From positions 1 to 10,207 of the forward strand of contig SHXL01000092.1 in the NCBI GenBank assembly GCA_009693345.1: 10,207 bases of DNA, written 5' to 3'. The number at the start of each line of letters is the position of its first letter. The first letter of the stretch is position 1. The notes beneath the pieces are model-generated. The model was not told where the DNA came from. It did no database searches and saw only the letters and a program-made list of their open reading frames with translations. The position numbers were made by a program, and so were the translations under genes. This document shows, one piece after another, positions 1-5,751 of the stretch. Origin of the DNA: Betaproteobacteria bacterium. Lineage in GTDB: Bacteria > Pseudomonadota > Gammaproteobacteria > Burkholderiales > SG8-39.

Positions 1-56
1 ATATGCTGTTTGCCTTGAGCAATTTATACATGGTCAGGGGAGGGCTACGCCCGTAG
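1..56 (+). CDS. IS5-family transposase, C-terminal tail (partial)
   Basis: The frame is open at the window edge and ends with TAG at 54-56. Only 17 complete residues are visible. They carry the LFALSNLY pattern typical of the extreme C-terminus of DDE transposases of the IS5 group, ending in a short basic tail. Codon use (TTA, AGG, AAT) is AT-richer than in the metabolic genes downstream, as expected for a mobile element. The catalytic DDE residues lie upstream of the window and cannot be checked. The call rests mostly on its agreement with the terminal repeat and target site further right. A competing frame (2-106) gives a lysine/arginine-rich tail with no recognisable motif. Confidence 0.5.
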   Translation, partial: MLFALSNLYMVRGGLRP

Positions 57-200
57 AGGGCAAAGGGGCGCGAAAAGCGCCAAGAAAAGCCTCGAGCGAG
101 GTGTAGAAACTGAAAATCGGCTACGAATGCAGAAACACTCGCGAAATTCGGCGCCAGCGCAAGTAAAAATACGCGCTACGTCATCGAACGGATTAAAATT

Positions 201-218
201 GATTTGTTCCGCGCTTCC
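201..218 (-). repeat. Terminal inverted repeat (right end) of the IS5-type element
   Basis: Read on the minus strand from 218 inward the sequence is GGAAGCGCGGAACAAATC. It shares GGAAG, a central G and AACAA with the E. coli IS5 end (11 of 16 positions, from memory). The partner repeat at the left end is outside the window, so pairing cannot be tested. A TAAAAT hexamer at 194-199 and a TTGATT at 199-204 lie just inside this end, but neither has a convincing partner hexamer at normal spacing. Confidence 0.5.
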
Positions 219-222
219 CTAG
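219..222. other. Putative IS target-site duplication, right copy (CTAG)
   Basis: CTAG directly abuts the terminal repeat and fits the YTAR four-base target of IS5-subgroup elements. Only one copy is visible, so the duplication itself is unproven. Confidence 0.4.
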
Positions 223-229
223 TCAGCGC

Positions 230-742
230 ATGAATCTGCCGCAGGTCAACGCTCTCACCATGGACCAATTCGTGGCGCGCTTCAGCGGCGTGTTCGAGCA
301 CTCGCCGTGGGTCGCCGAGCGCGCCTGGAGCAGGCGGCCGTTCGATTCGATAAACCGGTTGCACGAGGCGATGATGCAGGTGGCCCGCGAGGCCGGCAGC
401 GCGGAGCAGCTCGCGCTGATGCGCGCGCATCCGGAACTTGCCGGCCGCGAAGCGGTGAAGGGCTCGCTTACTGCGGATTCCTCGACCGAGCAGGGCCGCC
501 TCGGCTTCATGAATCTCGATCGCGGCCACTTCGAGCAGATTGCGGAATTGAACCGCACCTACCGCCAGCGCTTCGGCATTCCGTGCATCGTGGCGCTCAA
601 GCTGCATGCCAGCCGCGCGAGCGTGATGGCCGCAATGCAGCGGCGGCTTGGCAATACGTTGCAGGCCGAATTGGCGGCCGCGCTGGAGCAGATCGGCCAC
701 ATTACGCGCGGCCGGCTCGATAAAATCGTGGAGGAGAAATAG
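230..742 (+). CDS. uraD: 2-oxo-4-hydroxy-4-carboxy-5-ureidoimidazoline (OHCU) decarboxylase UraD
   Basis: UraD catalyses the last step of urate breakdown to S-allantoin, stereospecifically decarboxylating OHCU in the cytoplasm. The 170-residue length is normal for the family. The signature AHPELAG (66-72) contains the catalytic His67. The SSTEQGRLG stretch (84-92) supplies Ser84 and Glu87, and FGIPCIV (115-121) is the conserved substrate-contacting strand. ATG 230 is the first start after an in-frame stop at 200-202, but no Shine-Dalgarno sequence precedes it. Instead an IS5-type end finishes at 218, so the native leader was probably replaced. Only one base separates its stop from uraH, indicating co-transcription. 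Promoter origin is unclear; it could lie inside the insertion element. Confidence 0.95.
   Translation: MNLPQVNALTMDQFVARFSGVFEHSPWVAERAWSRRPFDSINRLHEAMMQVAREAGSAEQLALMRAHPELAGREAVKGSLTADSSTEQGRLGFMNLDRGHFEQIAELNRTYRQRFGIPCIVALKLHASRASVMAAMQRRLGNTLQAELAAALEQIGHITRGRLDKIVEEK
730..736 (+). promoter_or_regulatory. Strong Shine-Dalgarno for uraH
   Basis: GGAGGAG lies inside the last codons of uraD, 7 bases before ATG 744. It fixes the uraH start in preference to an upstream in-frame extension that overlaps uraD from 648. Confidence 0.8.
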
Positions 743-743
743 G

Positions 744-1097
744 ATGGGAAAACTCACCACTCACGTGCTGGACACCGCGAGCGGCAAACCGGCCGCAGGC
801 ATGAAGATCGAGCTGTCGATGCTCGAAGGCTCGGGCTGGAAAAAACTGAAGAGCCTGCAGACCAACGCGGACGGGCGCACCGATGCGCCCCTGCTGGAGG
901 GTGCGGCCCTGGCGAAGGGCCAATACCGCCTGGTGTTCGACGTCGCCGCCTACTACAGGGGGCAGGGCACGGCGCTGCCGGATCCGCCGTTCCTCGATCG
1001 GGTGCCGCTGCGTTTCGGCATCGCCGACCCTTCGCTGCATTATCATGTGCCGCTGCTTTGTTCGCCGTGGGGCTACACCACTTACCGGGGGAGTTGA
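744..1097 (+). CDS. uraH: 5-hydroxyisourate hydrolase UraH (transthyretin-like)
   Basis: UraH hydrolyses 5-hydroxyisourate, the unstable product of urate oxidation, to OHCU, which UraD then uses. The 117-residue protein is a complete transthyretin-fold HIUase. It has the N-terminal HVLD motif with His7, the GRTD motif with Arg45, the HYHVPLL strand (99-105) with the third active-site histidine, and the diagnostic C-terminal YRGS tetrapeptide (114-117), which separates true HIUases from transthyretins. The start at ATG 744 is set by a strong ribosome-binding site. No signal peptide is seen, so it should be cytoplasmic. It sits one base after uraD and one base before the binding-protein remnant, in an apparent operon with puuD. 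Confidence 0.96.
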   Translation: MGKLTTHVLDTASGKPAAGMKIELSMLEGSGWKKLKSLQTNADGRTDAPLLEGAALAKGQYRLVFDVAAYYRGQGTALPDPPFLDRVPLRFGIADPSLHYHVPLLCSPWGYTTYRGS

Positions 1098-1098
1098 C

Positions 1099-1401
1099 AT
1101 GTCCATGCGCTTTCTTCTTTCGATCCTTCTTTTTTCCCTGGGAACCGCCTCGGCGCAGACCTGGCCCGCCAAACCGGTGAGCATCGTCGTCACGTTCCCG
1201 CCAGGCGGCTCGAGCGACATCGTCGCGCGGCTGATCGGCGGGCCGTTGCAGGCCCGGCTCGGCCAACCGGTGATCGTCGATAACCGGCCGGGCGCCAACG
1301 TGAATCTCCCCGACCGCGACGGGCAGGCGCCGCTGGCGCTGGCGCGGCGGGGTGGGTATGCGGCGATGATCCGGCAGCTGGAGCTCGCCGGTGCGAAGTA
1401 G
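1099..1401 (+). pseudogene. Shrunken Bug/TctC-type tripartite tricarboxylate transporter binding protein (remnant)
   Basis: The 100-residue frame begins with a signal peptide (MSMRFLLSILLFSLGTASA, 1-19). The unmistakable N-terminus of Bug-family periplasmic binding proteins follows: WPAKPVSIVVTFPPGGSSDIVARLIG and, after about 15 residues, VIVDNRPGAN. Family members are about 320-330 residues. Here the similarity stops near residue 67 where GNIGAEAVA would be expected, and the frame ends after a further 33 residues. The last part (GGYAAMIRQLELAGAK) vaguely resembles the usual C-terminal helix, suggesting a large internal deletion rather than simple truncation. A good ribosome-binding site (GGGGGAG, 1087-1093) and intact signal peptide mean a small exported peptide may still be made. 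It cannot form a two-lobed binding fold. No TctA/TctB membrane partners are present. Confidence 0.7.
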
Positions 1402-1405
1402 CAGC

Positions 1406-1410
1406 GGAGG
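1406..1410 (+). promoter_or_regulatory. Shine-Dalgarno selecting a TTG start for puuD
   Basis: GGAGG lies 8 bases upstream of TTG 1419. There is no in-frame ATG nearby, and the residues decoded from the TTG (MEAYLVDW) match the conserved PuuD N-terminus. The unusual start codon is therefore well supported. Confidence 0.7.
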
Positions 1411-1418
1411 CGCCTGAG

Positions 1419-2594
1419 TTGGAGGCGTACCTGGTCGATTGGCTGAGCCTGCTCCTGCGCTGGGCGCATGTCGTGGTGGGCATCGCCTGGATCGGCGCCT
1501 CGTTCTATTTCATCTGGCTGGACAACCACCTCGAGCCCTCCGCGGACCCGAAACTTTCGGGCGACCTCTGGGCAGTGCATGGCGGCGGCTTCTACCACGT
1601 CGAGAAATTCAGGGACGCGCCGCCGCAGATGCCGGCGCGGCTGCACTGGTTCAAGTGGGAAGCGTACTGGACCTGGATCACCGGCTTCTTCCTGCTGGCG
1701 CTGGTCTACTACGCGGGCGCGGAACTTTATTTGATCGACCCTTCGGTGATGGCCCTGTCGAAGGGCGCGGCGATCGGCATCGGTCTGGGCAGCCTGGTCG
1801 TCGGAATGGCGGTCTACGAAGGCTTGTCCCGCTCGCCGCTCGCAAGAAACGATGCGGCGCTGGGCGCGGTGATGTTCTTTCTCCTCGCGGCAGCGGCCTG
1901 GGGCCTGTGTCAGGTGTTCGGCGGGCGCGGCGCGTTCATCCACTACGGCGCGGTTCTCGGCACGATCATGGTTGCGAACGTCGCGCACATCATCATTCCC
2001 GGCCAGCGGCGCATGGTCGACGCGCTTGCCGCCGGCCGCGCGCCGGATCCCAAAGACGCCGTCGCGGGCAAGCAGCGCAGCGTCCACAACACCTACTTCA
2101 CGCTGCCCGTGCTGTTCACCATGATCTCCAGCCATTACGCCTTCACCTTCGGCACGCGCTGGAACTGGCTGGCGCTGGTCGCGCTCACGCTCGCTGGTGG
2201 CCTGATCCGGGTGTGGTTCGTGATGCGCCATAAGGGCAGGGCGCCTGCCTGGCCCGTTGTGACTGGATTGGGGTTGATTGTCGTTCTGGGATTTCTCGTG
2301 GCGCCAAGGATGGAAAAATCCCTGCAAAGTGACGTCAAATTCCGGGCAGTCAAGAGCATCATCGACGTGCGCTGCTTAGGCTGCCACGCGGCGAAACCGA
2401 GCTTTCCGGGAATCGCAGAGGCGCCCAAGGGCATCCTGCTCGATACACCCGAGCGCATCCGCACCCATGCGGTGCAGGTGCGCCAGCAAACGGTGCTCAG
2501 CCGGGCGATGCCGCCGGGCAACTTGACCGCGATGACCGACGAGGAGCGGAGCCTCATCGAGCGCTGGATTTTCTCTGGCGCGAAGATTGATTGA
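1419..2594 (+). CDS. puuD: Membrane-bound cytochrome c urate oxidase PuuD
   Basis: PuuD oxidises urate to 5-hydroxyisourate and passes the electrons to a fused c-type cytochrome instead of making hydrogen peroxide like soluble uricase. The 391-residue protein has the DUF989 urate-oxidase membrane domain (about 1-297) with roughly eight hydrophobic segments near 8-32, 82-104, 116-137, 146-168, 174-196, 224-244, 248-268 and 278-297. It contains conserved histidines (for example His17, His54, His60, His190, His223, His239). A C-terminal cytochrome c domain (about 300-391) follows, with one haem site CLGCH (Cys319, Cys322, His323) and a likely axial Met364 in AMPPGN. The start is TTG with a good ribosome-binding site. 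It closes the uraD-uraH-puuD set, giving the full urate-to-allantoin route. The terminal electron acceptor is not encoded here. Confidence 0.94.
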   Translation: MEAYLVDWLSLLLRWAHVVVGIAWIGASFYFIWLDNHLEPSADPKLSGDLWAVHGGGFYHVEKFRDAPPQMPARLHWFKWEAYWTWITGFFLLALVYYAGAELYLIDPSVMALSKGAAIGIGLGSLVVGMAVYEGLSRSPLARNDAALGAVMFFLLAAAAWGLCQVFGGRGAFIHYGAVLGTIMVANVAHIIIPGQRRMVDALAAGRAPDPKDAVAGKQRSVHNTYFTLPVLFTMISSHYAFTFGTRWNWLALVALTLAGGLIRVWFVMRHKGRAPAWPVVTGLGLIVVLGFLVAPRMEKSLQSDVKFRAVKSIIDVRCLGCHAAKPSFPGIAEAPKGILLDTPERIRTHAVQVRQQTVLSRAMPPGNLTAMTDEERSLIERWIFSGAKID

Positions 2595-2643
2595 CCGTTA
2601 AACTGTGCCGGTTCGCAACGACCCTCATTTTCCGGGAGTTTTC

Positions 2644-3648
2644 ATGCGCATCCTGATTCTGCTCACCGCCGCCCTCCTGTCAGGCGCCGCATCGGCGCAG
2701 AAAGACACCGCTATCCGCTTCGCGCTCGACTGGCGCTTCGAGGGGCCGGCGGCGCCGTACTTCGTCGCCATCGACAAGGGCTATTACAAGGCCGAGGGAC
2801 TGGACGTCACCATTGATCCGGGTTCGGGATCGGTCGAAGGCATCAACCGTGTGGCCTCGGGCGCCTACGAGATGGGTTTCGCCGACATCAATTCACTGGT
2901 CAAGTACCGCGATAACCCGCGCAATCTGGCGGTCAAGGCGGTGATGATGGTGTACGACACCCCCGCGTTTTCCATTGTCACGCTGAAGAAAAGCGGCATC
3001 AAGACACCCAAGGACCTCGAAGGCAAGATCCTCGGCGCGCCGGCGCCCGACGGCGCCTACGCGCAGTGGCCGATTTTCGTGCAGGCGAACAAGATCGACG
3101 CCTCCAAGGTGAGGATCGACAACGTCGGCTTTCCGGTGAGGGAACCGATGCTGGCGCAGGGCAAGGTGGATGCCATCACCGGCTTCTGGTTCTCCTCGTA
3201 CATGAATTTGCGCGCCAACAACGTCGCCGCTGACGATATCGTGGTGCTGCACATGCGCGATTACGGCGTGGAACTTTACGGCAACGTGATCATCGCCAAT
3301 CCGGACTTCATGCGCTTTTCGCCCAAGGCGGTGGCGGGCTTCGTCAAGGCGACCATCAAGGGCATCCAGGACACGATCAAGAGCCCGGAGACCGCAATCG
3401 ATTCGCTGATGAAGCGCAATCCGATCGCCAAGCGCGACGTGGAACTCGAACGCCTGCGACTTTCCCTTTCCAAGAACTTCGTCACGCCGGATGTGCTCAA
3501 GAATGGCCTGGGCGGCGTGGACCCGAAGCGCCTGGAGCGCTCCTTCGAGCAGATTGGCCTCACCTTCAAGTACTCCGCGAAGCCGAAGGCGGCGGACATC
3601 TTTACCGCGCAGTACCTGCCGCCGAAGGAGCAGAGGTTGGTGAAGTAG
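2644..3648 (+). CDS. NMT1/SsuA-type ABC transporter periplasmic substrate-binding protein
   Basis: This is the periplasmic ligand-capturing subunit of the importer encoded by the next two genes. The 334-residue protein has a signal peptide (MRILILLTAALLSGAASA, 1-18). The NMT1/THI5-like fold follows: FALDWRFEGPAAPYFVAIDKGYY (27-48), a GSGSVEGINRVASGAYEMGFADI region (60-82) and the lobe-crossing GFPVREPMLAQGKVDAITGF region (162-181). ATG 2644 is preferred over an in-frame GTG at 2605, because only it places the signal peptide at the N-terminus and it has GGGAG five bases upstream. Relatives bind sulfonates, nitrate, pyrimidine precursors or purine-like compounds. The ligand cannot be read from sequence, but flanking urate-degradation and gpt genes favour a purine or ureide. 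The 49-base gap after puuD holds no clear promoter or terminator. Confidence 0.88.
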   Translation: MRILILLTAALLSGAASAQKDTAIRFALDWRFEGPAAPYFVAIDKGYYKAEGLDVTIDPGSGSVEGINRVASGAYEMGFADINSLVKYRDNPRNLAVKAVMMVYDTPAFSIVTLKKSGIKTPKDLEGKILGAPAPDGAYAQWPIFVQANKIDASKVRIDNVGFPVREPMLAQGKVDAITGFWFSSYMNLRANNVAADDIVVLHMRDYGVELYGNVIIANPDFMRFSPKAVAGFVKATIKGIQDTIKSPETAIDSLMKRNPIAKRDVELERLRLSLSKNFVTPDVLKNGLGGVDPKRLERSFEQIGLTFKYSAKPKAADIFTAQYLPPKEQRLVK

Positions 3649-3652
3649 CGCA

Positions 3653-3668
3653 GCGGTTTAGTAGCCGC
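3653..3668 (+). other. Small intergenic hairpin between binding-protein and ATPase genes
   Basis: GCGGTT (3653-3658), loop TAGT, AGCCGC (3663-3668) form a six-pair stem with one G-T wobble. It is framed by a direct repeat of CGCAGCG at 3649-3655 and 3666-3672. No T-run follows, so this is not a typical terminator. In ABC operons such hairpins often stabilise the binding-protein message or limit translation of the ATPase. Here the ATPase start lies only 6 bases beyond and lacks a ribosome-binding site. The function is inferred. Confidence 0.35.
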
Positions 3669-3674
3669 AGCGCC

Positions 3675-4454
3675 GTGTCACTGGTCAAGCTGGATCGGGT
3701 TTCGATGGCCTATGGCCGCGGCGCCGCCGCGGCCCGAGTGATCGAGGACGTCAGCCTGGAAATCGCGAGCGGCGAATTCATCGCGGTTGTCGGCCCGTCG
3801 GGCTGCGGCAAGTCCTCCCTGATGAAGCTGATCTCCGGGTTGCACCCGCCGCTCGCGGGCACCCTCACGCTGGAGGGGCGCCCGGTGACGGGGCCGATCA
3901 AGTCGGTCGGGATGGCGTTTCAGCATTCCAACCTCCTGCCGTGGCGCAATGCGCTGGACAACGTGCTTCTGCCGCTGGAGATCGTCGAGCCGTTCCGCCG
4001 CGATTTCAAGAAAGACAGGAAGAAACACGCGCGGAGGGCGAAGGAGCTTCTCGAACACGTGGGCCTGGCGGGTTTCACGCAGAAATTTCCTTGGGAACTC
4101 TCTGGCGGCATGCAGCAGCGCGCCTCGATCTGCCGCGCGTTGATCCACGAGCCGGAAATCCTGATGCTGGACGAGCCGTTCGCCGCGCTCGATGCGTTCA
4201 CGCGCGAGGAACTCTGGTGCACGCTGCGCGACATTCAGGCCGAGCGCAAGGTCACGGTGATGCTGGTGACGCACGACCTGCGCGAGGCGGTGTTCCTCGC
4301 CGATACCGTCTACGTGATGTCCGACCGGCCCGGCCGGATCCTGAGGCGCTGCGAGGTCAACATCGCGCGACCTCGCGACCTCGATGTGACTTACACGCAG
4401 GCGTTCCAGGATCTGGTCCATGAATTGAGGACTCTCATTGGAATAAAACATTGA
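3675..4454 (+). CDS. ABC transporter ATP-binding protein (NitT/TauT/SsuB type)
   Basis: This is the cytoplasmic ATPase that powers the importer. In 259 residues it shows a complete nucleotide-binding domain: Walker A GPSGCGKSS (40-48), Q-loop glutamine in AFQ (83), signature LSGGMQQ (142-148), Walker B ILMLDEP (162-168) with catalytic Glu167, D-loop ALDA, and switch His200. A strongly basic insert, FRRDFKKDRKKHARR (107-121), lies between Q-loop and signature; short basic linkers are common here in SsuB/TauB relatives. The start is GTG 3675. No Shine-Dalgarno sequence precedes it, and a small hairpin ends 6 bases upstream, so translation may be coupled or damped. The stop codon overlaps the permease ATG by one base (TGATG), indicating translational coupling. 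Confidence 0.93.
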   Translation: MSLVKLDRVSMAYGRGAAAARVIEDVSLEIASGEFIAVVGPSGCGKSSLMKLISGLHPPLAGTLTLEGRPVTGPIKSVGMAFQHSNLLPWRNALDNVLLPLEIVEPFRRDFKKDRKKHARRAKELLEHVGLAGFTQKFPWELSGGMQQRASICRALIHEPEILMLDEPFAALDAFTREELWCTLRDIQAERKVTVMLVTHDLREAVFLADTVYVMSDRPGRILRRCEVNIARPRDLDVTYTQAFQDLVHELRTLIGIKH

Positions 4455-5227
4455 TGGACCGGCGCGACATGGCCATCAAGGTCGTTTCGCCGGCCGCATT
4501 CACGCTGGCCTTGTTCCTGCTCTGGCAGCTTGTGTGCGCCGCGTTTACAGTGCCGCTTACCATCCTGCCGGCGCCTTCGGACGTGTTCGCCGCGCTGTGG
4601 CAGTACCGCGCGCCGATCGCCGACAACTCCTGGGTCACGCTCTGGACCACGCTCGCCGGCTTCACGATCGCGACCGTGTTCGGCATGGGCCTGGGGATCG
4701 CCATCGGCTGGCACCGTGCCATCTACGCCGGAATCTATCCGGTGCTGGTCGGCTTCAACTCCATTCCGAAGGTCGCGGTGGTGCCGGTGCTGATCCTGTG
4801 GTTCGGCCTGGGCGAGATTCCGGCGATCCTGACCGCGTTTCTGATCTCGTTCTTCCCGATCGCGGTCAATGTCGCCACCGGCCTCGCCACCACCGAGCCC
4901 GAACTGGAAGACGTGCTGCGCGCGCTGGGCGCCTCCAAGCTGGACATCATGAAGAAGGTCGGCATCCCTCGTTCGCTGCCGTACTTTTTCGGCTCGCTCA
5001 AAGTCGCGATCACGCTCGCCTTTGTCGGCGCGGTAGTGTCGGAGACGGTGGGTGCAAACAAGGGTCTAGGCAAGCTGATGCTCGACGCCCAGGCCTCTTT
5101 CCAGGTGCCGATCGTGTTTGCCGGTTTGCTGGTGCTCGCGGTCCTCGGCATCGTGCTCTACGCGATGACGGCCGTGATCGAGGCACGCTTCACGGGTTGG
5201 GCTTTCCGCGGCGGGGCCAACCGGTAA
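4454..5227 (+). CDS. ABC transporter permease (SsuC/TauC-type, BPD inner-membrane component)
   Basis: This is the inner-membrane channel subunit, probably acting as a homodimer with the preceding ATPase and binding protein. The 257-residue protein has about six hydrophobic segments (near 10-32, 62-86, 94-118, 122-142, 184-204 and 218-242). The cytoplasmic EAA loop is at about 150-180 (LRALGASKLDIMKKVGIPRS, 155-174), with the conserved glycine that docks the ATPase. A TTG three bases upstream is also in frame, but ATG 4454, overlapping the ATPase stop as TGATG, is the natural coupled start. The gene ends 8 bases before gpt, with no terminator between them, so importer and salvage enzyme are probably co-transcribed. 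Confidence 0.93.
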   Translation: MDRRDMAIKVVSPAAFTLALFLLWQLVCAAFTVPLTILPAPSDVFAALWQYRAPIADNSWVTLWTTLAGFTIATVFGMGLGIAIGWHRAIYAGIYPVLVGFNSIPKVAVVPVLILWFGLGEIPAILTAFLISFFPIAVNVATGLATTEPELEDVLRALGASKLDIMKKVGIPRSLPYFFGSLKVAITLAFVGAVVSETVGANKGLGKLMLDAQASFQVPIVFAGLLVLAVLGIVLYAMTAVIEARFTGWAFRGGANR

Positions 5228-5235
5228 ACTTCCGC

Positions 5236-5751
5236 ATGGCACGCATTCCTTACGAAGACGAGATCATCATTTCGTGGGTCGAGCTGCATCGCGACTCGCG
5301 CTATCTTGCGGAAATCCTGCACCAGAATGGCCCCTGGAAGGGCATCATCGCGGTGACTCGCGGCGGTCTCGTGCCCGCGGCACTGGTGGCGCGCGAACTC
5401 GACATCCGCCTCGTGGATACGGTCTGCGTCACCAGCTATGACGCGGTCAAGGCCGGTGTGACGGCGAACGTGCAGGGCGAGGTAAAGGTGCTGAAAAGCG
5501 TGCCCGGCGATGGCGCCGGCTTCCTGCTGATCGACGACCTCGTGGATACGGGGCGCACTGCGCGTATCGTGCGCGAGCTCCTGCCCAAAGCATACTTCGC
5601 GACGCTCTACGCCAAGCCCGCGGGCCGGCCAATCATCGACGTGTGCATCAAGGAATTTAAGCAGGAGAAGTGGATCCATTTTCCCTGGGACATCGAGTAC
5701 CGCTTCGCCACGCCCATCAAGGAGGGGGGCAGGGTCACCTCGGGACCATGA
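5236..5751 (+). CDS. gpt: Xanthine-guanine phosphoribosyltransferase
   Basis: Gpt salvages free xanthine, guanine and, less well, hypoxanthine by joining them to PRPP to form nucleotides. The 171-residue protein closely resembles E. coli Gpt (recalled, about 152 residues): WKGIIAVTRGGLVPAALVAR (34-53), VDTVCVTSYD (60-69), VKVLK (83-87), the PRPP loop LLIDDLVDTGRTA (97-109), AKPAGRP (126-132) and WIHFPWD (146-152). Compared with that enzyme there is an insert of about eight residues in the flexible loop (AVKAGVTANVQGE, 70-82) and a C-terminal tail of about ten residues. The gene follows the importer permease by 8 bases and overlaps cca by four. Its place next to urate degradation and an importer suggests it handles the imported or spared purine bases. 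No clear ribosome-binding site is visible. Confidence 0.93.
   Translation: MARIPYEDEIIISWVELHRDSRYLAEILHQNGPWKGIIAVTRGGLVPAALVARELDIRLVDTVCVTSYDAVKAGVTANVQGEVKVLKSVPGDGAGFLLIDDLVDTGRTARIVRELLPKAYFATLYAKPAGRPIIDVCIKEFKQEKWIHFPWDIEYRFATPIKEGGRVTSGP

Larger units (their letters stand above)
1..218 (+). mobile_element. Right end of an IS5-type insertion sequence (partial)
   Basis: Three independent signs agree. A reading frame entering from the window edge and stopping at 54-56 encodes MLFALSNLYMVRGGLRP, close to the MLFTLANLF segment near the C-terminus of the E. coli IS5 transposase InsH (recalled). About 160 non-coding bases follow. The last 18 bases, read inward on the minus strand from 218, are GGAAGCGCGGAACAAATC; this matches my recollection of the 16-base IS5 terminal repeat (GGAAGGTGCGAACAAG) at 11 positions, including GGAAG and AACAA. 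The next four bases, CTAG, fit the YTAR target preference of the IS5 subgroup. The non-coding part contains short hairpins (42-52, 67-81, 90-101). The left end lies outside the window, so element length and intactness are unknown. The end sits 11 bases before the uraD start codon. Confidence 0.6.

Noticed and set aside
42..101. Three short hairpins (42-52, 67-81, 90-101) as a structured RNA or terminator
   Set aside because: Stems are 4-5 pairs, with no T-run and no known RNA family pattern. They lie in the non-coding end of the insertion element, so they are mentioned only there.
2..106. Open frame reading a Lys/Arg/Ala-rich C-terminal tail that could be the end of an upstream gene
   Set aside because: It has no recognisable motif. 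The alternative frame ending at 56 gives an IS5 transposase-like tail that agrees with the terminal repeat and CTAG site downstream.
702..2327. A 541-residue open frame on the minus strand opposite uraH-puuD
   Set aside because: It is antisense to four recognised genes, rich in Arg/His/Gln/Pro as expected for a GC-rich shadow frame, and has no domain or ribosome-binding site.
2591..2643. Possible promoter (TTGACC at 2591-2596) for the importer genes
   Set aside because: The -35-like hexamer has no acceptable -10 element 16-18 bases downstream, and it overlaps the puuD stop codon.
2605..2643. GTG 2605 as the start of the binding protein
   Set aside because: It would put 13 polar residues before the signal peptide. 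ATG 2644 has a ribosome-binding site and a normal signal peptide.
3678..4451. A 257-residue minus-strand frame opposite the ABC ATPase
   Set aside because: It is complementary to a complete ATPase with all motifs. Its composition is that of a codon-shadow frame.
4451..4453. TTG 4451 as the permease start
   Set aside because: ATG 4454 overlaps the ATPase stop as TGATG, a standard coupled start, and only one residue differs.
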